Assembly (NCBI GenBank): GCA_002238555.1 | Contig: MPMO01000007.1 | Coordinates: 46,341 to 110,340 of the forward strand | Direction of reading: 5' to 3' | Source of the DNA: Caldilineaceae bacterium bin34 | GTDB lineage: Bacteria; Chloroflexota; Anaerolineae; Caldilineales; Caldilineaceae | Length of the DNA: 64,000 bases | Shown: piece by piece, positions 57,317-64,000 of the stretch | Layout: each line of letters starts with the position of its first letter | Numbering within the stretch: position 1 is the stretch's first letter | Program-made: the position numbers and the translations under genes | Notes under the pieces: model-generated | The model's input: only the letters and a program-made list of their open reading frames with translations | Database searches by the model: none | What the model was told of the DNA's origin: nothing

Positions 57317-60262
57317 TCAACCACGGAACGGAACGGGCTCCGGATAGTGGTAATGGTCCCTGACAGGGACACACTCGGCCGGATCGCGGTCGACTTCGCA
57401 GACTTCCAAGGTTGGGTCTGTGGACCGGGCATCGATCAGGAACGGACAGTGGCGTCCCGTGAAGGTCACAAGAAGCTCGTGATCCCGCCAGTGTCGCACG
57501 GTCAACAGCGTACGGCCGTGGTCGTCCCGTTCGCGTTCCCAAACCTCCAATATGTCTCCAAACGCCACTTCCTTGGAGACCACGGGGCATGGGTGAGCAA
57601 CTCCATGATAGAGCGTGAAATAAACGGGGATCGTGAAATAAACGGGATCGGGCCGGGTCACTTTCACGCGGGTACTCGTGGTTTGTAGGATATCCCACAG
57701 GCGGTGGCTTGGTGTCAGCGTCGGTTCCAGCAGGGGCAGGGCCAGACCGAGTGTCCGGATCCGGGGCGCATGGGCCAGAAAACCCGTCGGCAGGACTGTC
57801 AAGCTGAGTGCGCGCAGCTGCAGATGGGCCAGATGGGGCACGCGGGCCAGGAACCCCGCCGGGAATGTTTCGACCCGATTCACCCCGAGTCCCACCCAGT
57901 GCAGGCGGGTCGCCTGCGTGAGAAAGCCCTCGGGCAATGCTTCCACCCGCTGCAGGTCGAGCTGCAGGTCAACCAGGTTGGGGGATTGGGCCAGGAACCC
58001 GGGAGGCAGCACCGGAATGTGGCGGGCCTGGAGACGGACCGTCTCCAGCCGTGGATGGTGGGCCAGGAAGTTGGTCGGCAGCGCCGTCACACCGTTGGCA
58101 TCCAGGTTCAGATTTCGGAGTTGCGGGGACTGAGCCAGGAACCCTGGCGGGTATTCGGTGACAAGTCCCGATTGCAGATTGAGAGAGCGTAGTTGGGGAG
58201 CACGGCTCAGGAAATGTACGGGGAGGGAGGTGATTGGGGTTACGTGTTTCATCAGGCCAAAGACATTGCCGCCTTCGTATGAACGTTCATACACTGAATA
58301 TGCCAGTTTCAGTTTCTCCAGGCGGGGGGCATGGACCAGAAAGGAGGACGGCAACGCTCTCAGTTCCGGTACATACAGATGGAGTTCGACCAGCCGTGGT
58401 ACATGGGTCAGAAACCCCTCCGGAAGAGACTTCAGGACTTCGGCGTCCAGGTGTAGGACTTCCAGGCGTGGTGCATGGGCCAAAAAGGTTGGCGGCAAGG
58501 TCGGTAGCAAAGGCATGCGCAGGTAAAGATCGACCAGGCGCGGCGCATGGGCCAGAAAGTTCGCCGGCAAGGATGCCAGGGGATGGGCATCCAGGGGATG
58601 GGCATTCAGGTGCAGGGTTTCCAGGTGCGGTGCGTGCGTCAGGAAATCCGCGGGCAGGTTGGCCCAGCTACCCTCCATCCGCAACTCCGTCACCCGCTCC
58701 AGGAACCGGGCCGGCAGGGATGGTTCATCCCCCAAGTCAACCCGCACCTGCCGCAGCTCCGGGACGGGCGCCAGCAGGTCGGGCGGCATGTTCTTCAGGT
58801 TTCTCGCCTTTAGGGACAGCGAAGTCAGGCGGGGCGTATGCGCCAGGAAATCGGACGGCAGTCCCGGCGTCCCGCCGAGCAGCGCGAGGTGGGTCAGCGC
58901 GGGGGCCTCGGCCAGTAGTTGCGCGGACAACTGGTGGTTGCCCGCGTGCAGGGTCAGGCGGGTCAGCCGGGGGAGATGCGGCAGAACCCCGGCCTCCAGG
59001 CCCTGCAGGTCCCGGAGCTCGAGATGCAGCTCGGCCAGGGCCGGCGTGTGGCGGCGCAGGGCGCGAGCCAGGCAGGCCGGCTCCCCGTCCGCCGCGGCCA
59101 TGCGCACCGCGACGTGCCGCAGGTCCGGTACGGGGGCCAGCAGATCCGGTGTCGCACAGGGTTCCAGGTCGTCTGCGACCGTCAGGTGGGTGAGACGGGG
59201 CACGTTCGCCAGCAACGTCTCCGGCAGGGGGGTGGAGGGGGTCACGGTCAGGCGGGCCAGCCGCGGGGTGTGGGCCAGCAGTTGTTGGGCCAGCTCCGCC
59301 GGATGCCTGCTTTCCAGCTGCAGGGATTCCAGATGGGGGGCGTGCATGAGCAGTTCACCCGGCAAATCCAGTTCCTGGTTGGGATTGTCCCGAAGGGACA
59401 GCTGGACCAGCAACGGGGTGTACCGCAGCAGATCGGCTGACACATTCCAACTGTCCCCATCGATCCGCAGGGTCTGCAGCCGGGGGGTGGGGGCCAGCAG
59501 CCTGGTGAGGGGGGTGACCTCGGGCACAGTCATTCCGGCCCAGGACTGCACCTGCAACGTGGCGAGGTTGGTCAGGCCCAACAGGACATGCCGCTCAGCG
59601 TCTGCATCAAGGGGAACGGGTAAGGGCAGGGACAGGGTCCGGATGCGGGCCAGATGGGTCCAGTCCACCAGCGAGCAGGGCCGCGCGGTGTCGTCCAGGG
59701 CCTGCACGGCCGCCAGAATGCCCTCCCTGATTCTCCAATGGCGGTCGCATACCCGGGGTTCGGTGCCGGCCAGCGGCCAAGCCAATGCCGTGTGATACCG
59801 GAGATGGCCCACCCCGTCCACGCCCACCCCGTCCACGCCCGCATCGTCCACGTAGGCCACCTGGCCCGCGGTGTCCACCTGCATCCGAAATACGCGGCGG
59901 TCGGGGTGGTCGGGATGGGGCGTGCCGTCCGGCAGGACCGGCTCGGCACTGACCTCCCAGGTTACGGGCAGGACCGGCCGGAAGCCCTCGGGCACGGTGA
60001 ACAGCACCTCCGGTTGGTCCCGGGCCAGGAACTGCACCGGGGAGCGGTCGGTGTGCAAGGTGGCGTACACGATGCCCTCCTCCCGCGTCAGGTGGAAGGC
60101 GCCGTTGTGGTTCTCCGCCAGGTTGCGGTAGGGGCCCGTCGCCTCGGTCGCGGGGGGCGAGGCTTCGTCCTGGGCGGCGACCGGGGTGGCGCCCCACAGC
60201 CACATCAGGCACAGCAACAGCGGTAGCACCCGCTGGGCGACTGGTGGGACATGTAGTGTCAT
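57317..60262 (-). CDS. large secreted leucine-rich-repeat protein
   Basis: A 981-residue exported protein. The signal peptide (LLLCLMWLWGATPVAAQ) is followed by a module of about 200 residues with RSPVQFLARDQPEVLF, TWEVSAEPVLPDGT, GVGHLRYHTALAWPLAGTEPRVCDRHW and LVDWTHLARI, which matches the same module in the RCC1-LRR protein at 15726. More than 25 LRR units of about 22-24 residues follow (type LPANFLAHAPRLVDLYLRM). After the LRRs comes a 120-residue C-terminal domain with cysteines (HPCPVVSKEVAFGDILEVW, RHCPFLIDAR, EVCEVDRDPAECVPV). There are no transmembrane helices. Function unknown; probably an extracellular recognition or adhesion protein. Confidence 0.88.
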   Translation of the reverse strand: MTLHVPPVAQRVLPLLLCLMWLWGATPVAAQDEASPPATEATGPYRNLAENHNGAFHLTREEGIVYATLHTDRSPVQFLARDQPEVLFTVPEGFRPVLPVTWEVSAEPVLPDGTPHPDHPDRRVFRMQVDTAGQVAYVDDAGVDGVGVDGVGHLRYHTALAWPLAGTEPRVCDRHWRIREGILAAVQALDDTARPCSLVDWTHLARIRTLSLPLPVPLDADAERHVLLGLTNLATLQVQSWAGMTVPEVTPLTRLLAPTPRLQTLRIDGDSWNVSADLLRYTPLLVQLSLRDNPNQELDLPGELLMHAPHLESLQLESRHPAELAQQLLAHTPRLARLTVTPSTPLPETLLANVPRLTHLTVADDLEPCATPDLLAPVPDLRHVAVRMAAADGEPACLARALRRHTPALAELHLELRDLQGLEAGVLPHLPRLTRLTLHAGNHQLSAQLLAEAPALTHLALLGGTPGLPSDFLAHTPRLTSLSLKARNLKNMPPDLLAPVPELRQVRVDLGDEPSLPARFLERVTELRMEGSWANLPADFLTHAPHLETLHLNAHPLDAHPLASLPANFLAHAPRLVDLYLRMPLLPTLPPTFLAHAPRLEVLHLDAEVLKSLPEGFLTHVPRLVELHLYVPELRALPSSFLVHAPRLEKLKLAYSVYERSYEGGNVFGLMKHVTPITSLPVHFLSRAPQLRSLNLQSGLVTEYPPGFLAQSPQLRNLNLDANGVTALPTNFLAHHPRLETVRLQARHIPVLPPGFLAQSPNLVDLQLDLQRVEALPEGFLTQATRLHWVGLGVNRVETFPAGFLARVPHLAHLQLRALSLTVLPTGFLAHAPRIRTLGLALPLLEPTLTPSHRLWDILQTTSTRVKVTRPDPVYFTIPVYFTLYHGVAHPCPVVSKEVAFGDILEVWERERDDHGRTLLTVRHWRDHELLVTFTGRHCPFLIDARSTDPTLEVCEVDRDPAECVPVRDHYHYPEPVPFRG

Positions 60263-60284
60263 GGGGTACTTCTCATAGCGGGCA

Positions 60285-60977
60285 TTGGTGCTGCTTCCCA
60301 GTAACTATATTGTGGCCGGATATGGCCGGGTCGGCTCCTTTGTGGCCAATCTGCTGCTTGAACAGAAACATGACATCGTTGTTATTGAAGGCGATACGGA
60401 ACACATCGCGGAAGCGGAAGTGGCAGCGGGAGGCCTTTGCTTCGTGGCCGGCAGCGCGGACCACGAAGACGTTCTCGGACAGGCCGGCATCGACAGGGCG
60501 GTCGGCATTTGCTTCTGCCTGACCAACGACGCCGACAACCTGTTGGGCGTCCTCACCGCCCGCACGCTCAATCCCGACATTTTCATTTCCACACGCGTGG
60601 ACGATGCACTAAACCAGACAAAAATGGAGTTTGCCGGAGCCAACGATGTCGTCAGCCCAACCTCGGCCGCGGCCTATTCGATGGCCATTCGCATGGTCCA
60701 GCCGTCCGAGGTCAAGGCCTGGGAGTGGATACGGGTCAGCAACCAGGAGGGCTACGTGCTCGAAACCGTGCAGCTTGGGGACACGACCGAGTTTGCGCAC
60801 CGCAATGTGGGGGACATCGGGTTCCGTTCGCAATACGGCCTGCGTGTGCTCCAGATCATGCGGGAGGACGGCACACTTGTACCGGATGTATCAGCCGCGA
60901 CGATTCTCTGTCCCGGCGACAGCCTTCTGGCCATGGGAAGCCGAGAGGACTTCGCCCAATTCTGTGCCGAACTCTGA
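60285..60977 (+). CDS. KtrA/TrkA-type potassium regulatory (RCK) protein
   Basis: A 230-residue RCK protein: Rossmann N-domain with YIVAGYGRVGSFVANLLLE and the acidic ligand in IVVIEGDTE, LCFVAGSADHEDVLGQAGIDRAV, then a TrkA-C domain (FAHRNVGDIGFRSQYGLRVLQIMREDGTLVPDVSAATILCPGDSLLAMG). It gates a K+ channel or transporter by nucleotide binding; the membrane partner is not in the window. The start is TTG 60285 or GTG 60288. Divergent from the LRR gene with only 22 bases between starts, so the promoters must overlap. Confidence 0.85.
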   Translation: MVLLPSNYIVAGYGRVGSFVANLLLEQKHDIVVIEGDTEHIAEAEVAAGGLCFVAGSADHEDVLGQAGIDRAVGICFCLTNDADNLLGVLTARTLNPDIFISTRVDDALNQTKMEFAGANDVVSPTSAAAYSMAIRMVQPSEVKAWEWIRVSNQEGYVLETVQLGDTTEFAHRNVGDIGFRSQYGLRVLQIMREDGTLVPDVSAATILCPGDSLLAMGSREDFAQFCAEL

Positions 60978-61329
60978 CTCGGGGGGCGGTTCCGACGGCA
61001 CGGTGGGCGCAACTTGATCCAGAATGCGAGTTTCGCGATACCCCCTGGACCGGGGGGACTCCATCCCCGCGACTCGGTTCAGATCCACGACTGTCTGTTT
61101 CGCAGCCGCTGCGCGTACCGGAGCATCGGCCCCAGGCAGTGGAGTGCGCCTCCCCGAAAATCAGGGGAGAGGGTTCGGCCACAGTGCCGAGCGGACTTTG
61201 TCAAGCGGGCTGATGCGGGACATATCAACCATATGCTGTCGGCACCAATCCCAATCCCGGCCTGCCAACGAGTCTGCTTGTGCCTGGTGGCAGTACCTGC
61301 TGCACTCTCCGGCGGTTCCCGCCGCGCCT
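60978..61329. other. intergenic region between convergent genes
   Basis: About 350 bases separating the RCK gene and the MFS-like gene. No gene, RNA or strong terminator hairpin was found. Confidence 0.5.
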
Positions 61330-62958
61330 TCAGACGCTGCCCTTCGCCCTTTTGACAGGCGGCCGGTACCGGAGACTTTCCAGTTGGGTGCGCACATTGC
61401 GGGCGGTTCGGAGACGCATGCTCGTCGCGGTGTACAGCATGGCATTACGGACAATGGAGTCCGCCTTCCTCGGCCGAATTCCCAGTTCGGAGGCGGCGGT
61501 CATGCCGGCCTGGTATATCGTCGGGATCAGGGTCTCTAGATCCTGCTGAGTCTCATGCGCCCCCCGTACGCCGCCCCGCGCCACGCCGCGCAGGACCCGC
61601 TGCGAGACCCGGTCTTGCAGGTCGCCGCCCATCTCCTGGGCAATGCCCTTGAGACTGTCCTGAATTACCAACTTGGGATCCAGATCGGTGTCCTCCATGG
61701 CTTGAACCGCAGCCCGAGCCGCATGGTAGGCGATTTCCTCCGCGTGGGCGTCCAGGTTGCTGTGACCCCTTAGGATGTGGGCCAGACTGCTGCGGACCGA
61801 GGACGACAGGTTGCGCACGGATTGGGAACCGGTCTGCGAAGTCGACACGGCCAGGCGCATCGTTTGGGAAAACTGATACAGGGTCAGGCCCAACGCAGTG
61901 TCGATCCCGGGGACACTGCGGAGCACGCTCACCGGAACTTGCAAGAAGCGAGCGCCGGGGATGGAATTCAGGGCCCGAACTGTGGACGCCGAGTCCTTGT
62001 ACAGTTCGTCCAGAACAACGGAACGGCTGTGATCCTGGAGCTCATGGATGCGGGCCAACAAACTGGATGTGAACACACCCAGCAGAAACGCCAGCAGGAA
62101 CAGGAATTCATATCCTCCCAGATTCAGGCCCGTGAAACCCACGGACGCGCTCGGGCCGATCCATTCCACATTGATGGTCAATCGACGTTGCAGCAGAAAA
62201 TCGATTAGCCAGCCTCCTACCAAGGGCCCCAGGCCTGCTCCCAGGCTTCCCGCAACGGATGCCAAGGACAGATAGGCGCTGGTGCGCTGGTGCCTGGCCC
62301 GTTTCATGGTCAGAATGCCCGAAGCGACGTTGGTCCCGGCCGTTCCCAGACCCTGCAGCGCCATGCAAACGGCAATGAGCAGATACACCAACAGGCCCTT
62401 GTCGACAGCCGCTTGGTCCACACTGGACACCAGGGACCAGAGGGGCAAGAGAAGCAACATGAGTGAACCGCTAGCCATCATGACGGCCTTGGCCCCAAAC
62501 CGATTGGCATACTTGCCCCACACAGACAGGATCGACACGTTGGCCACCTGTGACAGCGTGCCAAAAACAATTACCAGGGACAACGGGAACGCCAGTTTCT
62601 GCAGCATGAATACAGCAAAGAAAGGTGCCGCCAACGATGTGTAGAAGTTGCGCATGTACAGGAACCACAGGATAGGCCGGTATTCCCGATCCTGCAGTGG
62701 CTTCCCCAGATCCGCAAAGACAGATTGTCCAGACCGCTCCGCACGCTGACTGCGGGGTTCAGGGATCCGGGCCATGCTTACGGGACTCATAATCCCCAGC
62801 GTGGCCACAGTGAACAGAAAAACAAAGGCGTATCCGTGGATCTCGGTATTGGCATCTCCGGTGGTGCCCCAATAGTCCACAAACAGGGAGGCGGACAAAC
62901 CCAGCACGATCGAGGCGATCGTGCCGTACGCCAGGCGCCGGGCAAAGACCGTTCCCAT
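61330..62958 (-). CDS. 5'-truncated MFS transporter with long C-terminal extension
   Basis: From ATG 62958 the 542 residues give two helices (LAYGTIASIVLGLSASLFV, AFVFLFTVATLGIMS), the central loop, then about six more (PILWFLYMRNFYTSLAAPFF onward), including ASVAGSLGAGLGPLVGGWLI with the MFS helix 11 pattern. The first four helices of the major facilitator fold are absent; the upstream sequence in the frame is polar and unrelated, so the gene has lost its 5' part. After the last helix (near residue 300) there is a 220-240-residue hydrophilic tail with helical segments, ending RPPVKRAKGSV, unusual in MFS carriers. Probably non-functional as a transporter. Confidence 0.7.
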   Translation of the reverse strand: MGTVFARRLAYGTIASIVLGLSASLFVDYWGTTGDANTEIHGYAFVFLFTVATLGIMSPVSMARIPEPRSQRAERSGQSVFADLGKPLQDREYRPILWFLYMRNFYTSLAAPFFAVFMLQKLAFPLSLVIVFGTLSQVANVSILSVWGKYANRFGAKAVMMASGSLMLLLLPLWSLVSSVDQAAVDKGLLVYLLIAVCMALQGLGTAGTNVASGILTMKRARHQRTSAYLSLASVAGSLGAGLGPLVGGWLIDFLLQRRLTINVEWIGPSASVGFTGLNLGGYEFLFLLAFLLGVFTSSLLARIHELQDHSRSVVLDELYKDSASTVRALNSIPGARFLQVPVSVLRSVPGIDTALGLTLYQFSQTMRLAVSTSQTGSQSVRNLSSSVRSSLAHILRGHSNLDAHAEEIAYHAARAAVQAMEDTDLDPKLVIQDSLKGIAQEMGGDLQDRVSQRVLRGVARGGVRGAHETQQDLETLIPTIYQAGMTAASELGIRPRKADSIVRNAMLYTATSMRLRTARNVRTQLESLRYRPPVKRAKGSV

Positions 62959-63189
62959 CCAGGGTAAACGCAAAGTCGCGGGACAGGGGTGAATCGGGGC
63001 CGTGCGGGGCCGGTTCCGAGTGTGGACTGCGAGCGCATGGCACGGAACAAATCCGTCGGTCATTGGGGATAATCCGGCACAGATAATCCAAATCAGGGAT
63101 CGGTTTCCGACCGCCCAACGCGCAACAAAGAGGGCCGCCGTGCGTCTTATGGGGTGACTGAATACCTCAAAGGACACGCTGCAGCCCTC

Positions 63190-64000
63190 ATGGAATACAT
63201 TGTCGCATGCCCCGACCGCGAACTTCTGGAAGCCCTGTGCGCCTTCGCCGACCACCTGGCCACGCTGCCCGATCCGCGCGACCCGCGCGGCGTGCGCCAC
63301 GCGCTGCCGGTGCTCCTGGCCACGCTGCTGGTGGCCCTGGCCGGGGGCGCCAACGGCATGGCCGCGGTGGCCGCCTTCACATACGACCACCGGGCCTGGT
63401 TCCGGATGTGGCTGCCCCTGGGCGAGACCACGCCGTCCCGCGACACCTACCTGCGCCTGGTCCGCCGGCTGGACCCGGAGACGGCCATGAAGGCCGCCCT
63501 GTGGCTGCTCGACGGCACCAGTCTGCCCGGCCTGCGGGAGCTGATCCTGGCCCTGGACGGCAAGGTCGCGCGCCGCTCGGGCGACCGGGCCGCCGGCACG
63601 CGGCCCCTGCACCTGGTGAGCGCCTTCCTGGTGCGGGAGGGGCTGACCCTGGCCCAGGAGCCGTGTGCGGCCAAGAGCAACGAGATTACGGCCCTCCCCC
63701 GTTTGCTCGACCGCATGGCCCTGGAGGGAGCCATCGTGACCATCGACGCCGCCGGCTGCCAGACGGCCATCGTGCAGGCCCTGCGGGCGGCCGGCGCCGA
63801 CTACGTGCTGGCCGTCAAGCGCAACCAGGCCACCCTGCACCGGGAAGTCAAGGCGGCCTTCGACGAGGCCGAGCGGGGCGCCTTCCGACCGGAAGTGCAG
63901 GACCGCTGCGAGACCGTCGAGCGCAACGGCGGCCGCCGCGAGCGGCGCACCTGTACCGTGCTGGGCGGTCCCGGTCTCTGCGAGTGGGTGGCGGACCCCG
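63190..64000 (+). CDS. ISAs1-family transposase, 3' end beyond the window
   Basis: The frame from ATG 63190 has no stop before the window ends (270 codons). It begins MEYIVACPDRELLEALCAFA and has HLATLPDPRDPRGVRHALP, the N-terminal DDE_Tnp_1-associated signature of ISAs1/H-repeat transposases, then LILALDGKVARRSGD (first Asp) and VTIDAAGCQTAIVQALRAAGADYVLAVKRNQ (second Asp). It is intact as far as it goes. The 231 bases before it hold no gene and could include the element's left end, though I could not locate a terminal inverted repeat. It may have caused the 5' loss of the neighbouring MFS gene. Confidence 0.93.
   Translation, partial: MEYIVACPDRELLEALCAFADHLATLPDPRDPRGVRHALPVLLATLLVALAGGANGMAAVAAFTYDHRAWFRMWLPLGETTPSRDTYLRLVRRLDPETAMKAALWLLDGTSLPGLRELILALDGKVARRSGDRAAGTRPLHLVSAFLVREGLTLAQEPCAAKSNEITALPRLLDRMALEGAIVTIDAAGCQTAIVQALRAAGADYVLAVKRNQATLHREVKAAFDEAERGAFRPEVQDRCETVERNGGRRERRTCTVLGGPGLCEWVADP

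Noticed and set aside
1..64000. CRISPR arrays, tRNA or rRNA genes
   Set aside because: No regularly spaced short repeats were seen and no T-loop-like GGTTCRAATCC segment with matching acceptor stems was found in the intergenic regions.

Overview
The window is GC-rich, densely coded and bacterial. Many genes overlap by 1-10 bases, GTG and TTG starts occur, and Tat-dependent or lipobox-bearing sugar-binding proteins, phytanoyl-CoA dioxygenase-like enzymes, a TgpA-like transglutaminase and a CRTAC1-like FG-GAP lipoprotein are present. This mix suggests an environmental or host-associated Chloroflexota (Caldilineales/Anaerolineae-like) genome; that placement is an inference, not read directly. 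I saw no rRNA, tRNA or CRISPR array.

Layout. 1-6.9 kb: a leftward run (phosphohexomutase, TatD nuclease, trans-polyprenyl diphosphate synthase, dioxygenase, glycosyltransferase 2, hisS, HpcH/HpaI aldolase start). 7.1-12.4 kb: a divergent MBL-like protein, then a leftward transglutaminase pair whose first gene is frameshifted. 12.6-18.1 kb: a rightward cell-envelope redox cluster: a small alpha/beta protein, a lipoprotein with two DsbA-like CPYC domains, and a third DsbA-like lipoprotein whose first active-site Cys is replaced by an in-frame TGA followed by a bacterial SECIS-like hairpin (candidate selenoprotein). A secreted RCC1-plus-LRR protein follows. 18.7-23.6 kb: second dioxygenase, membrane protein, GAF/PAS histidine kinase and mtaB. 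23.7-27.1 kb: a two-gene defence-like cassette (GHKL ATPase with nuclease-like C-terminus, cytosine-5 DNA methyltransferase). 27.8-36.3 kb: enolase-superfamily enzyme, broken sugar-nucleotide epimerase, ABC sugar importer (binding protein and two permeases, no ATPase), medium-chain dehydrogenase and FG-GAP lipoprotein. 36.3-43.1 kb: two-component system, fumC, LysM/M23 peptidase, rho. 43.4-52.3 kb: cdd, GNAT, broken acyl-CoA synthetase, class II histone-deacetylase-like enzyme, TPR-like protein, ndk, rsfS, rpiA, dehalogenase-like hydrolase, PHP phosphatase, thiamine pyrophosphokinase. 52.7-55.9 kb: second ABC sugar importer. 56.3-64 kb: IS630 remnant, LRR remnant, a 981-residue secreted LRR protein, KtrA/TrkA protein, a 5'-truncated MFS protein with a long tail, and an ISAs1-family transposase running off the end.

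Themes. Three neighbouring DsbA-like domains suggest a dedicated extracytoplasmic thiol/selenol redox module. Two large LRR proteins share a non-LRR N-terminal module and define a paralogous secreted family, with a third, broken copy beside an IS remnant. Four genes are out of frame, each by one simple event: two by one extra base in a run of four C/G, and two by imperfect tandem duplications of 58 and 77 bp. Whether these are biological or assembly-derived needs read-level checking.
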